A DNA stretch of 64,000 nt from assembly GCA_963724975.1 (NCBI GenBank), contig CAVRXB010000008.1:372001-436000 (forward strand), read 5' to 3'. The position numbers were made by a program, and so were the translations under genes. Every line of letters starts with the position of its first letter. The first letter of the stretch is position 1. The notes below the pieces were generated by a model that ran no database searches, was not told where the DNA came from, and saw only the letters and a program-made list of their open reading frames with translations. Shown piece after piece: positions 27,161 through 35,193 of the stretch. The DNA is from CAIWHR01 sp963724975 (GTDB lineage Bacteria > Pseudomonadota > Gammaproteobacteria > Burkholderiales > Casimicrobiaceae).

Positions 27161-28135
27161 ATGAACTTCATCGCCGTTCTCGCTGCGCTGGGACTCGAGC
27201 AATGGCGCGCGTTTCGGTGGCGCGCGGTGCTCGAGCGCGCTTTCATCGGCTACGCGCGATGGCTCGACGAAAAGCTCAATGCCGGCACGCTGCAGCACGG
27301 CGTGTTCGCAACCGTCGCCGCGCTGGTGCCGCCGGTTGCCGTCGCGGGGGTCGGACATGCGGTGCTCGCCGCCGTTAACCCGCTGCTGGCCCTCGCCTGG
27401 GATATTTTGCTCCTCTATCTGCTGATGGGATTCCGGCGCTTCAGCCATGCGTATACGGATGTCGTGGCTGCGCTGAAGGCGGGCGACGTCCCGGTCGCTC
27501 GACGTGCGCTCGCGGCGTGGCGCGGAAGCGTGGCGTCGGACCTCTCGGCAACAGACGTCGCAAAGCTCGCGATCGAGCAAGGCCTCATGGATACCTATCG
27601 GCAGGTCTTCGCCGCATTGTTCTGGTTCACGGTCCTGCCCGGGCCCGCGGGCGCCGTGCTCTACCGGGCGGTGGCGTTGCTGGCTGACGAATGGCGCGGC
27701 GACGCAGGAAGCGGTACTGACGTCACCCCGATCGTGCGTGCACGCAACGCATTCGGCGCGCCGGCGCGGCGCCTGCTCTGGGTTCTCGATTGGGTTCCCG
27801 TGCGCCTCACCGCTTTGTCGTTCGCGATCGTCGGCGATTTCGAGGATGCGGTGCATTGCTGGCGGACCCAAGCGGCAAGCTGGGCGAAGCAGGAGGGCGG
27901 CGAGCATGCGGGCATCGTGCTTGCAAGTGGCGCCGGCGCGCTTGGCGTCGTGCTGGGTGGCGCGCTGCCTGTGCCTGGCGGCGAGACCGAATTCCGCCCC
28001 GAGCTTGGGATGGGCGACGCGGCGGACGCGGAGCTGTTGCCGAGCGGCGTGGGCCTCGTCTGGCGAGCGCTGGTGCTGTGGCTCCTGCTGATGCTCCTGC
28101 TGACGCTCGCGTACTGGGCACCGGGCGGCGGCTAG
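27161..28135 (+). CDS. CobD/CbiB-family membrane protein
   Basis: A 324-residue membrane protein. The N-terminus is MNFIAVLAALGLEQWRAFRW, and hydrophobic spans lie near 50-90, 145-175 and at the C-terminus (ALVLWLLLMLLLTLAYW). The middle part (RARNAFGAPARRLLWVLDWVPVRLTALSFAIVG region) matches the CobD/CbiB core motif. True CobD makes adenosylcobinamide phosphate in cobalamin synthesis. No other cobalamin genes are near, and this shorter form commonly sits beside rsgA and phhB in betaproteobacteria, so the cobalamin role is doubtful. Confidence 0.8.
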   Translation: MNFIAVLAALGLEQWRAFRWRAVLERAFIGYARWLDEKLNAGTLQHGVFATVAALVPPVAVAGVGHAVLAAVNPLLALAWDILLLYLLMGFRRFSHAYTDVVAALKAGDVPVARRALAAWRGSVASDLSATDVAKLAIEQGLMDTYRQVFAALFWFTVLPGPAGAVLYRAVALLADEWRGDAGSGTDVTPIVRARNAFGAPARRLLWVLDWVPVRLTALSFAIVGDFEDAVHCWRTQAASWAKQEGGEHAGIVLASGAGALGVVLGGALPVPGGETEFRPELGMGDAADAELLPSGVGLVWRALVLWLLLMLLLTLAYWAPGGG

Positions 28136-28154
28136 CGAAGACCGCCCGCGTAGC

Positions 28155-29072
28155 TCATCGCCCGGGCCGACGCGCGTACGCGCTCGCGGCGACAAGCTCG
28201 TGCAGCAAGGCGAGCCGATGCGGTGCCATGCGGCCGTCCGCCACCGCGTCCTGCACGGCGCATCCCGGCTCGTTGCGGTGCTGACAGTCGCGAAACCGGC
28301 AGCTTTCGAGAAGCGGCCGCAACTCGACGAACGCATGCGCGATCGCCTGGGGTTCGATGTGCGCAAGACCGAACGCCTTCAAACCGGGCGTATCGACGAT
28401 CCAGCCGTTACCTAAGGTGGTCGGCAGCAAATGCAGTGTCGAGTTCGACGTCGTATGGCGTCCTGTGGCGAGCGCTTCGGAGATGTCCGCGGTCTTCGCG
28501 CCCGCCGCCGGCGCAATCGCATTCAGTATTGTCGACTTGCCCATGCCCGACTGTCCGATCAGTGCGGTCTTCTGGCCGGCGAGCCAGGGCAGCAGCGGCG
28601 AGGCGTCGATCGTTGCCGACAATTCCACTATTCCGTAGCCTAGCCGGGCGAAGGGCTCGAGTCGCGCGAGGAGTTCATCGAACCCTGGAAGATCGGACTT
28701 GTTCGCCGCGAGAATGAATCGGCACGCCTGTGCCTCGGCAGCGATGCTCCACCGGTGGATCAGCTCCTCGTCGAGCGAGAGTCCGGGTGCCACGACCCCG
28801 CACACCTGAGTAACGTTCGCCGCGATCAGTTTTTCGTGGAACGCGTCAGAGCGGTAGAAGAGGGACTTCCGCGGCGCGACCGACTCGATCACGCCACCTT
28901 CCGTTGCCCGCGCAATGCGCACGAGATCACCGCAGGCGAGCATCGTGGTGCGGCCCTTGAGCACGCAGTCGATCATTTCCCCGTGGGGAAGCGCAACGGC
29001 GAAACTGCGGCGGCGGCACGCGACGACGAGGCCCTCGCGCAGGGCATCGTCACCGGGCCGAAGGACGCTCAC
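28155..29072 (-). CDS. rsgA: Ribosome small subunit-dependent GTPase A
   Basis: I use the GTG at 29072 because it overlaps the phhB stop as GTGA; the longer open frame to 29147 would lie wholly inside phhB. The 305-residue protein has an OB-fold start, then circularly permuted GTPase motifs: NKSD (G4), GQSGMGKST (G1 P-loop) and DTPG (G3). A C-terminal zinc knuckle CRFRDCQHRNEPGC follows. RsgA binds the 30S subunit and assists its late maturation. It is the last of four minus-strand genes with very tight spacing. Confidence 0.94.
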   Translation of the reverse strand: MSVLRPGDDALREGLVVACRRRSFAVALPHGEMIDCVLKGRTTMLACGDLVRIARATEGGVIESVAPRKSLFYRSDAFHEKLIAANVTQVCGVVAPGLSLDEELIHRWSIAAEAQACRFILAANKSDLPGFDELLARLEPFARLGYGIVELSATIDASPLLPWLAGQKTALIGQSGMGKSTILNAIAPAAGAKTADISEALATGRHTTSNSTLHLLPTTLGNGWIVDTPGLKAFGLAHIEPQAIAHAFVELRPLLESCRFRDCQHRNEPGCAVQDAVADGRMAPHRLALLHELVAASAYARRPGR

Positions 29073-29422
29073 GCGCGCAAGTCGTCGACTTGCGCGGCGC
29101 AGACGATGTCGTTCATCGTGACGCCGCCGGCACTGTGCGTCGACCACGTGACCGTGCAGTGATCGTAGTGGACCGAAAGATCCGGATGGTGATCCTCACG
29201 CTGCGCAATCGCAGCGACGGCGTTCACGAAAGCGATCGTCTCCGGATAGCCGGCAAAGTCGAACTTCTTCTCGATCGCATCACCCGCGAGCGTCCATCCG
29301 GACAGCGCCTGCAAATGCCTGTCGGTATCGGAGGCCGAGAGCCGCGCAGCGCCGGGCCTGCAATGCTGCCCGGCAAGCGCGCGCCGCGCTGCTGCCGCGT
29401 CGCCGCGGTCGGTCGCTGTCAT
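29069..29422 (-). CDS. phhB: 4a-hydroxytetrahydrobiopterin dehydratase
   Basis: The ATG at 29422 overlaps the upstream cytochrome c stop (ATGA), and its own stop overlaps the rsgA GTG. The 117-residue product has the pterin-4a-carbinolamine dehydratase core FDFAGYPETIAFVNAVAAIA, the active-site HHPDLSVHYD (His-His-Pro) and VTWSTHSAGGVTMND. The enzyme recycles pterin cofactor after aromatic amino acid hydroxylation; some members moonlight as transcription coactivators. No phenylalanine hydroxylase gene is in the window. The N-terminal 35 residues (GQHCRPGAARLSASD) are typical of the bacterial form. Confidence 0.92.
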   Translation of the reverse strand: MTATDRGDAAAARRALAGQHCRPGAARLSASDTDRHLQALSGWTLAGDAIEKKFDFAGYPETIAFVNAVAAIAQREDHHPDLSVHYDHCTVTWSTHSAGGVTMNDIVCAAQVDDLRA

Positions 29423-29748
29423 GGCGCAAACTTGTAGAACTGGATATTGAGATACGCCGCGATGTGCTCTTCTTCCTCGGGGAAATAACCCTTGGCGAGG
29501 TTGGTATTGCATGCCTGCACCTGCGCGAGCAATTTGGCCGGAGTCTTGACGCGATGGTCGGGCCGCGTGTACATGCGGTCGGGATCATCCGCGAACTTGG
29601 CCGCGTGACAGCTGACGCAGTCGCGATCGACGATTGCCTTCCCCGCCTTGGCATCGCCGGCCGCAAACGGCGCGGGCTGTTGCTGCGCCACGGCCGCCGT
29701 CGCAGCGACCGCTGCCATCAATGCAAAGACCGCCACATGCCGGGTCAT
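29419..29748 (-). CDS. Small periplasmic cytochrome c
   Basis: A 109-residue protein with a signal peptide (VAVFALMAAVAATAAVAQQQ) and a single heme c motif, CVSCH, about residue 44. A distal Met is not obvious in the short C-terminal half (AKLLAQVQACNTNLAKGYFPEEEEHIAAYLN). The pattern fits small single-heme cytochromes of the c5/cytochrome c-553-like group that shuttle electrons in the periplasm. It has a GGAGG-like box at the start. Downstream, its stop overlaps phhB, so translation of the two is coupled. Confidence 0.85.
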   Translation of the reverse strand: MTRHVAVFALMAAVAATAAVAQQQPAPFAAGDAKAGKAIVDRDCVSCHAAKFADDPDRMYTRPDHRVKTPAKLLAQVQACNTNLAKGYFPEEEEHIAAYLNIQFYKFAP

Positions 29749-29774
29749 CGTGAGCCTCCTTTCGCGACCAGACG

Positions 29775-31025
29775 TCAGGTCGTCCGCAGTCGAGCGATGC
29801 GAAGCGCGGCTGGCGGGTGCGAATCATAAACGGCCGAATAGATGGGATCCGGCGTCAACGTCGAAGCGTTGTCTTCGTACAACTTCACGAGCGCGTGCAC
29901 GAGCGCGGCGGCTGACGCGTTTCTCGCGGCGAAAGCATCCGCCTCGAACTCGTGGCGGCGCGAATAGAGTGACGATAGCGGCCCGAGCATGAACGTGAAT
30001 ACCGGCAGCGCAAGGAAGAAGAGGATCAGCGCCACACCCGGGCGCCCCGGCGACGCCGGCACGCCAAGACCTTCGTAGAACCACGGCGCAGAGGCGAGCA
30101 TCGCGAGGAGCGCAAGAAAGAAAAGCGCCAGTGCGGCGGACCACGCCATCCGCTTCAGCACGTGATGGAGGCGGAAATGGCCGAGCTCGTGGGCAAGGAC
30201 GGCCTCGATCTCCTCGGGGGCAAGGCGGTTCAGCAGCGTGTCGAAGAACACGATTCGCTTGGCGCGGCCGAAGCCCGTGAAAAATGCATTGCCGTGGCTC
30301 GAGCGGCGCGAGCCGTCCATCACGAAGAGGCCTTTGTTCGCGAAGCCGCAACGCGCGAGCAGCGCCTCGATCGTCGAGCGCGCGGGCCCCTCCGGCAGCG
30401 GCGAGAATTTGTTGAACAGCGGCGCAATGACCGTGGGGTAGAGCGCCAGCACGAGGAACTGGAAGGCAATCCAGGCAAGCCATGCCCACAGCCACCAGTA
30501 CGAGCCGCTGGTGCGCATCAGCCACAAAACGAGCGCCGCCAAAGGCAATCCCAGCACCGCGGCGACCGCGACACCCTTGGCGATGTCGGCGATCCACAGG
30601 GCACGCGTTGTTCGGTTGAATCCAAACTTCGCTTCGATGCCGAACGTATTCACGTACGAAAACGGCAGGCCGACAACGCCCGCGATGAGCGCAACGGCGG
30701 CGAGGAGCGCGAGATCCGTGCCGAGCCATCCGAGGCCGAGCGAAGCGGTCCACCCGACGAGAGCCGCCAATCCGCCACCCAACGTAAGTGCTAACAGGAG
30801 CAGAGCTTCGACACCGGTTTCGATGACGCCGAAGCGCGTGCGCGCCACTGTGTAGTCGGCGGCTTTCTGGTGTGCGGCAAGCGCAATGCGATCGGCGAAC
30901 GCGGGCGGGACTTCGAGCCGATGGGCGGCCACAAAACGAGTCTGCCGGTACGCGAGCCAGAGCTTCGCGGCGAGCGACAAGCCGAGAGCGGCGACAAAGA
31001 CGGCGGTAAAAAGCGCGGCGGTCAC
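29775..31025 (-). CDS. M48-family (STE24-like) membrane zinc metalloprotease
   Basis: A 416-residue membrane protein from a GTG start. The zinc motif HELGHFRLHH (HExxH, about residue 280) and the later EADAFA give the third metal ligand. An N-terminal STE24-type domain with several membrane spans precedes the protease domain. Related enzymes are CAAX-prenyl or HtpX-like proteases acting in the inner membrane. The cytochrome c gene follows 26 bases downstream on the same strand, and orn is transcribed divergently, with 74 bases between the starts. Substrate unknown. Confidence 0.92.
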   Translation of the reverse strand: MTAALFTAVFVAALGLSLAAKLWLAYRQTRFVAAHRLEVPPAFADRIALAAHQKAADYTVARTRFGVIETGVEALLLLALTLGGGLAALVGWTASLGLGWLGTDLALLAAVALIAGVVGLPFSYVNTFGIEAKFGFNRTTRALWIADIAKGVAVAAVLGLPLAALVLWLMRTSGSYWWLWAWLAWIAFQFLVLALYPTVIAPLFNKFSPLPEGPARSTIEALLARCGFANKGLFVMDGSRRSSHGNAFFTGFGRAKRIVFFDTLLNRLAPEEIEAVLAHELGHFRLHHVLKRMAWSAALALFFLALLAMLASAPWFYEGLGVPASPGRPGVALILFFLALPVFTFMLGPLSSLYSRRHEFEADAFAARNASAAALVHALVKLYEDNASTLTPDPIYSAVYDSHPPAALRIARLRTT

Positions 31026-31099
31026 GATGAACGAGTGGAAACCGGCGGCCGGAGCGGCGCGATGTGGGAGAATGCGCGGCCTATTCTACGCCACCCGCC

Positions 31100-31645
31100 A
31101 TGCCCGCCGACGCCACCCGCCTCATCTGGATCGACCTCGAGATGACCGGCCTGAAGCCGGAACGAGACCGCATCATCGAGCTCGCGCTGGTTGTCACCGA
31201 CGGTGATCTCGCGACCGTCGCCGAGGCGCCGGTGTGGGCCGTGCATCAGGACGACGCCGCGCTCGAGGCGATGGATTCGTGGAACAAGAGCACGCACAGC
31301 CGATCGGGTCTGATCGACCGCGTGAAAGCGTCGACGTTCGCCGAAGCCTACGTCGAGGCGGCGGCGCTCGCGTTCCTGCGCGAGCACGTGCCCGTGAAGG
31401 CGTCGCCGATGTGCGGGAACTCGATCTGCCAGGACCGGCGTTTCCTGGCGCGCTGGATGCCGGAGCTCGAGGACTATTTCCATTACCGCAATCTCGATGT
31501 CTCGACGCTGAAGGAGCTCGCGCGCCGGTGGAAGCCCGACCTGATGAAGGGGATTCCGAAGGAAGGCAAGCACGAAGCGCTTGCCGATGTCTACGAATCG
31601 ATCGCGGAGATGAAGTATTACCGTGAGACGTTCATACGCCCCTGA
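31100..31645 (+). CDS. orn: Oligoribonuclease
   Basis: The start at 31100 (MPADATRLIWIDLEMTGL) places the first catalytic motif at the usual distance from the N-terminus; an upstream in-frame ATG at 31064 has no ribosome binding site. The 181-residue DEDDh exonuclease shows DLEMTGL (ExoI), CGNSICQDRRFL (ExoII) and HEALADV (ExoIII). It digests short RNA fragments, including pGpG, to mononucleotides in the cytoplasm and is usually essential in gammaproteobacteria. It is divergent from the M48 protease gene. Confidence 0.95.
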   Translation: MPADATRLIWIDLEMTGLKPERDRIIELALVVTDGDLATVAEAPVWAVHQDDAALEAMDSWNKSTHSRSGLIDRVKASTFAEAYVEAAALAFLREHVPVKASPMCGNSICQDRRFLARWMPELEDYFHYRNLDVSTLKELARRWKPDLMKGIPKEGKHEALADVYESIAEMKYYRETFIRP

Positions 31646-31806
31646 AGTGTCCCGAAACGGAATTCGAAACGGACAGATTCGACCAAGCTGAAGCGCGGTC
31701 GATGCAAGGACCGAGATCGACCCTGAGCAGACGTTTTGAGGTCAGCGCTTGTCGAAAGGGTGGTTCGCGTTCAATCTACGTCCGTTCGGCACGAATGGGA
31801 GGCGTC

Positions 31807-32286
31807 ATGGGAAAGGCAGAACAAAAGACTCTCGACTGGATTGATCAGGCACCGTTTTCGTTCTCGGGATCGGCAATGACGAACGCTTCACCCGACGCGG
31901 TGTTTGCCGTCCTGGCAGACCACGAACGCTGGCCCGAGTGGTTCCCGGTTATCACGAAAACGGTAGTGCTCGGTGAACAACGAGAGGGAGTCGGCACCCG
32001 GCGCTTGACCACGATTCCGGGCGGCAGCATCGAAGAGCTCATCTTAGCTTGGGACGCTGGCCGGCGTTTTGCCTTCACCGCCACCGCAGTTCGCCCGGCG
32101 ATCGTGCACGCGCTCTTGGACGACTGCCGTATCGAGTCCGTGGAGAGCGGAGCAAGAGTTACCTACAACGTGTATCTCGACCCCGCGGGGATGGTTCACC
32201 CGCTCTTGGATCTGATGAAGGGAATGCTGGGGTCAGAGCTCACCAAGGGGATGCACGCACTTGCCGCTCGCGCCGAGGGGCGCTGA
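31807..32286 (+). CDS. SRPBCC-family protein
   Basis: The start at 31807 follows GGGAGG by four bases; an in-frame ATG at 31702 is unsupported. The 159-residue product has the START/polyketide-cyclase-like pattern: strand-rich core with SPDAVFAVLADHERWPEWFPVI, GVGTRRLTTIPGG, RFAFTATAVRPAIVHALLDD and a long C-terminal helix. The fold makes a hydrophobic cavity that binds small lipids or aromatic ligands. No partner genes are near, since it lies between orn and the mobile-element island. Confidence 0.8.
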   Translation: MGKAEQKTLDWIDQAPFSFSGSAMTNASPDAVFAVLADHERWPEWFPVITKTVVLGEQREGVGTRRLTTIPGGSIEELILAWDAGRRFAFTATAVRPAIVHALLDDCRIESVESGARVTYNVYLDPAGMVHPLLDLMKGMLGSELTKGMHALAARAEGR

Positions 32287-32444
32287 ACGGTCTTAGCGCG
32301 AGAGGGAGCAGACTGGTTTCGACCAAACTGTACGAGCGTTACCACTCGTTTGAACGGGTCGGCACGCGCTTCCCAACGAACAGAGCAATGCGAAGGACCA
32401 CTCCCGCGCAATCTGGTCGAGTAAGCTGACCGACTGCTAGTGGC

Positions 32445-32665
32445 TGTGGATTCAACTGGTCGGCGCAACACATGCTAGGTTTAGGAGACGCAACAGCAAG
32501 TGCTTGTCACGTCGGTACTAATCGCAAGTAGCACTGTTTCCTGGGCCCTCTCACTCGTGCTTGTACGAGCTCGGATCGTCGCTAAGCCACATCGCAGGAA
32601 GGCCGTCGGCCTCAAACCCTTGTCTCTAAGGATGGACGGTGTTGCGTCGACCGGTTGAGCCCGCA
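32445..32665. mobile_element. 221-bp MITE-like element, left copy
   Basis: The element starts TGTGGATTCAACTGGTC and its other end, read on the opposite strand, starts TGCGGGCTCAACCGGTC; the 27-bp ends match at 22 positions. The end sequence resembles IS30-family inverted repeats (known from that family; the match here is by eye). It has no coding capacity I trust. A second copy of exactly the same length is at 34909-35129, in the same orientation, identical at about 87% of positions by my count, without gaps. Confidence 0.75.
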
Positions 32666-32755
32666 GCCGATAGCAGCCTGTCACCAACGACGGCTATCGT
32701 GACCTGCCCCCGTTTGCGCTACCGAGTCGAAGTTCGTAAAGTCCAGGTTGCAAGA

Positions 32756-33612
32756 TTAAACGATTGTCAGCTCAGGGCGGTGGTCTGAACGTAAACGGTG
32801 CCGGGCTGCGAACTCCGCCGGTGGCATGCGACCTATCGCGCTGTGCGGTCGCGCCTGGTTGTAGTCGCGCCGCCATTCAGCGATCACTGCTCGGGCGTGA
32901 GCTAGGTTGTTGAAGTAGTGATCGTTGAGACACTCGTCACGAAACTTCCCGTTAAAACTCTCGATGTAGGCGTTCTGCGTGGGCTTGCCTGCTGCGATCA
33001 GCTTGAGATCGACGCCACAGCCGTAGGCCCAGCGGTCGAGGGCCCGGCTGGTGAATTCGGGTCCCTGGTCGGTGCGAATGGCCCGTGGCAAACCACGGAA
33101 TTGACCGATCGCGTCCAGAACGCGGGCTACGTAGCCACCTGAGATGCCATAGTCGACAGCGATATCCAGACATTCACGGGTGAAGTCGTCGACGATTGTC
33201 AGGCACTTGATCCGACGTCCGCTGGCGAGTGCATCCATCACAAAGTCGATGCTCCAAATCTGGTTCGGACCTGTGGGCACCTGCAGCGCTTGCCGATCCA
33301 CCATCACACCCTTGCGACGCCGACGCTTGCGCACGCTCAGTGCCGCCTCCCGGTACAGCCGATAGACCTTCTTATGGTTCGCCTGCACGCCTTCTCGACG
33401 CAACAGATCATGGATGCGGCGGTAGCCGAATCGTCTCCGCGCGTACGCCAGGTCAATGATTCGGACCTTCAACGCGGTCGTCTCCGGCGCTTCGATCACC
33501 ACCCGCCGCAGTGTTGTTCTGGCAAGCCCCACAAGCCCGCAGGCGCGCCGCTCGGAGATCGTGAGCGCTTGGCGCATCTTCATCACCGCCTGCCGCTTGG
33601 CCTGTGGGGCTA
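32756..33612 (-). CDS. IS3-family transposase, OrfB (integrase-like)
   Basis: The catalytic half of the transposase, starting at the slip site near 33612 (KTLAPQAKRQAVMKMRQALTI). The DDE residues are in IWSIDFVMD, IRTDQGPEFTS and YIESFNGKFRDE; ARPHSAIGRMPPAEFAA ends the domain. The frame is open further upstream to 33757, overlapping orfA in another frame, as usual. Full-length and apparently intact, so the element could still be active, with orfA and orfB fused by programmed -1 frameshifting. Confidence 0.9.
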
Positions 33613-33876
33613 GCGTTTTACCCCGAAGGCGACCTTCAGCGCCTCGACATCCAAATGCGCCTCGGCCAGCAGCTTCTTCAGCTTCGCGTTCTCCGCCTCC
33701 AGCTCGCGCAGGCGCTTGGCTTCCGCCACCTGCATTCCGCCGAACTTCGACCGCCAACCGTAGAACGCCGCATCGCTGAATCCGTGCCTACGACACAGGT
33801 CCTTCACGGCTACGCCAGCTTCCGCTTCCTTCAAAAACCCGATGATCTGCTGCTCGGTAAATCGCCTCTTCTTCAC
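33610..33876 (-). CDS. IS3-family transposase, OrfA (helix-turn-helix)
   Basis: An 88-residue protein beginning MKKRRFTEQQIIGFLKEAEA, then KDLCRRHGFSDAAFYGWRSK, the helix-turn-helix that binds the IS ends, and a leucine-zipper-like helix (LRELEAENAKLKKLLAEAHL) for oligomerisation. The frame ends GVKR-stop, with AAAA just before, where the ribosome can slip -1 into orfB. The start follows a GAGAGGAGA-like box. Confidence 0.9.
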   Translation of the reverse strand: MKKRRFTEQQIIGFLKEAEAGVAVKDLCRRHGFSDAAFYGWRSKFGGMQVAEAKRLRELEAENAKLKKLLAEAHLDVEALKVAFGVKR

Positions 33877-33944
33877 GTCCGTCTCTCCTCTCAGAAACGG
33901 ACTTTACTAACTTCTCGGCGGTATCGTCTAAGGGGTGCAGGTCA

Positions 33945-34360
33945 ACGGCTCCGAGAAACGACTTCCCGCCGCACACATGTTTGCCGGCGCGGCAGGCATT
34001 ATCGTCCGCGCTGCGGCAGCGTTCGTGTTGACGCCGGTCAAACAATGTTTGGAAATCGCAAACGTAGATGCCTGCTGTGTTTGCTGGAGCGCGGTTCGCT
34101 GTTCCTGCAGCCTGGAGCAGCTTGACCGCCTCGCCCCTGTCGTGCCACCGCGCGTCCACCGTCACCGCTACTCGGCGTGCTGCCGCGAACGGCCGCTTAC
34201 GGGAAATTTCCGCAGCGACCCCGAACGGCGGGAGCTGGCCGTAAGCAGCCTGTCGTTGAGGCGGTCGCTCTCGACCCTAAGTCGCCGCTCGCGTTACTAC
34301 TCAGCCCGCGACGGGCGAGTGGTGCCCGACGTCACACGTGCCAAACCGTGCGTGGCGCGG
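33945..34360. other. Stretch between IS and small gene without a recognised gene
   Basis: About 415 bases. A minus-strand frame here (ANTAGIYVCDFQTLFDRRQH) looks mildly protein-like but has no ribosome binding site and runs into the IS, so it may be a gene remnant. The plus-strand frame over this region is long but has the composition of an antisense frame. Nothing else can be supported. Confidence 0.4.
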
Positions 34361-34609
34361 TCAGCGCGCCATTCGAAACGCGGACTCCCAGTCGGTCTTC
34401 GAGAACGAAGCGTAGGCCTGGGACGCTTCCGCGTCCACCTGCAGCGGCGTCGAAGCGCGGTCCCATACCAAGTAGCCAATCATGGCAATTGCCACTATGA
34501 GCACGATGCCGGCAACACAGCGCTTGGTCACCAATCTGAACTTCGATGCGTCGCCGCGCTGAGCACGCACGTCCGTGCACTCGAACGACGAAAACGCTTC
34601 TGTATTCAT
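34361..34609 (-). CDS. Small single-span membrane protein of unknown function
   Basis: An 82-residue protein with a strong start: AAGGAGG seven bases before the ATG at 34609. Residues 1-25 are hydrophilic (MNTEAFSSFECTDVRAQRGD), 32-50 form one membrane helix (CVAGIVLIVAIAMIGYLVW), and 50-82 are a short soluble tail (QVDAEASQAYASFSKTDWES). I know no family for it. It lies alone between the IS407-group element and the right MITE-like element, so it may be cargo of the island or a resident gene that the elements surround. Confidence 0.6.
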   Translation of the reverse strand: MNTEAFSSFECTDVRAQRGDASKFRLVTKRCVAGIVLIVAIAMIGYLVWDRASTPLQVDAEASQAYASFSKTDWESAFRMAR

Positions 34610-34908
34610 CGTTGGCCTCCTTATCCTGCCTTGGCGCACCAGTCTTCAGAATATGGCGTTTCGTCCCGATCAAATCTTGATCTCGGTCATCCGGGCGTCT
34701 TAAATCAACCAACGTTGCCTAACGCGCATCGGCGCACCATCGGAATGACGTTTCAAGTCTCCGATGTGCAAATTGCGGATTCGGCCATCCGACGCGTCGC
34801 ATCGGCCAACCGCGGCTCTTGCCGTTCTGAAATTGCCGGGAGGGCTCGGTTTCGCCGCCAATTCCGGTTTTGGCCGTTAGCTGTGCGTCACCGGCGACCG
34901 CTTACCAC

Positions 34909-35129
34909 TGTGAATTCAACTGGTCAGCGCAACACATGCTAGGTTTCAGAGACGCAACAGCAAGTGCTTGTAAAATCGGCACTAATCGCAAGTAGTGCTG
35001 TTTCCTGGTCACTCTCATTCGCGCTTGAATAACCTCGGATCGTCGCTAAGCTGCATCGCAGGAAGGCCTTAGGCTTCAAAGCTCTGTCTGGAAGGATGGA
35101 CGGTGTTGCGTCGACCGGTTGAGCCCGCA
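34909..35129. mobile_element. 221-bp MITE-like element, right copy
   Basis: Same length, orientation and end structure as the copy at 32445-32665. Its left end begins TGTGAATTCAACTGGTC and its right end, on the opposite strand, TGCGGGCTCAACCGGTC. The two copies are 2.46 kb apart and enclose the IS and the small membrane-protein gene. The flanks of the two copies differ, so the whole is not a simple duplication of one locus. Confidence 0.75.
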
Positions 35130-35193
35130 ACACACTCCGGTCGTTCACGCATCCCGCAAGTGCGTGGACGGTTGGCGACCATCCTGTCGCTCC

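Larger units (their letters stand above)
32700..33944 (-). mobile_element. IS3-family insertion sequence, IS407 group
   Basis: A 1245-bp element. The left end starts TGACCTGCCCCC and the right end, on the opposite strand, starts TGACCTGCACCC. The inverted repeats extend about 45 bases with scattered mismatches, both reaching GTAAAGTCC. No target duplication is visible: the 4 bases outside are ATCG on the left and ACGG on the right. It encodes an orfA/orfB pair joined by a -1 slip at GTAAAAC near 33615. It lies 34 bases inside the left MITE-like element, so the insertions share one target region. Confidence 0.88.

Noticed and set aside
27161..28135. A cobalamin biosynthesis locus
   Set aside because: Only one CobD/CbiB-like gene is present and no other cobalamin genes are in the window; the short form is probably not the classical enzyme.
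33935..34942. A 335-codon plus-strand frame across the mobile island
   Set aside because: It runs from the IS end into the right MITE-like element and is antisense to the small membrane protein, which has a strong start. The composition is not protein-like.
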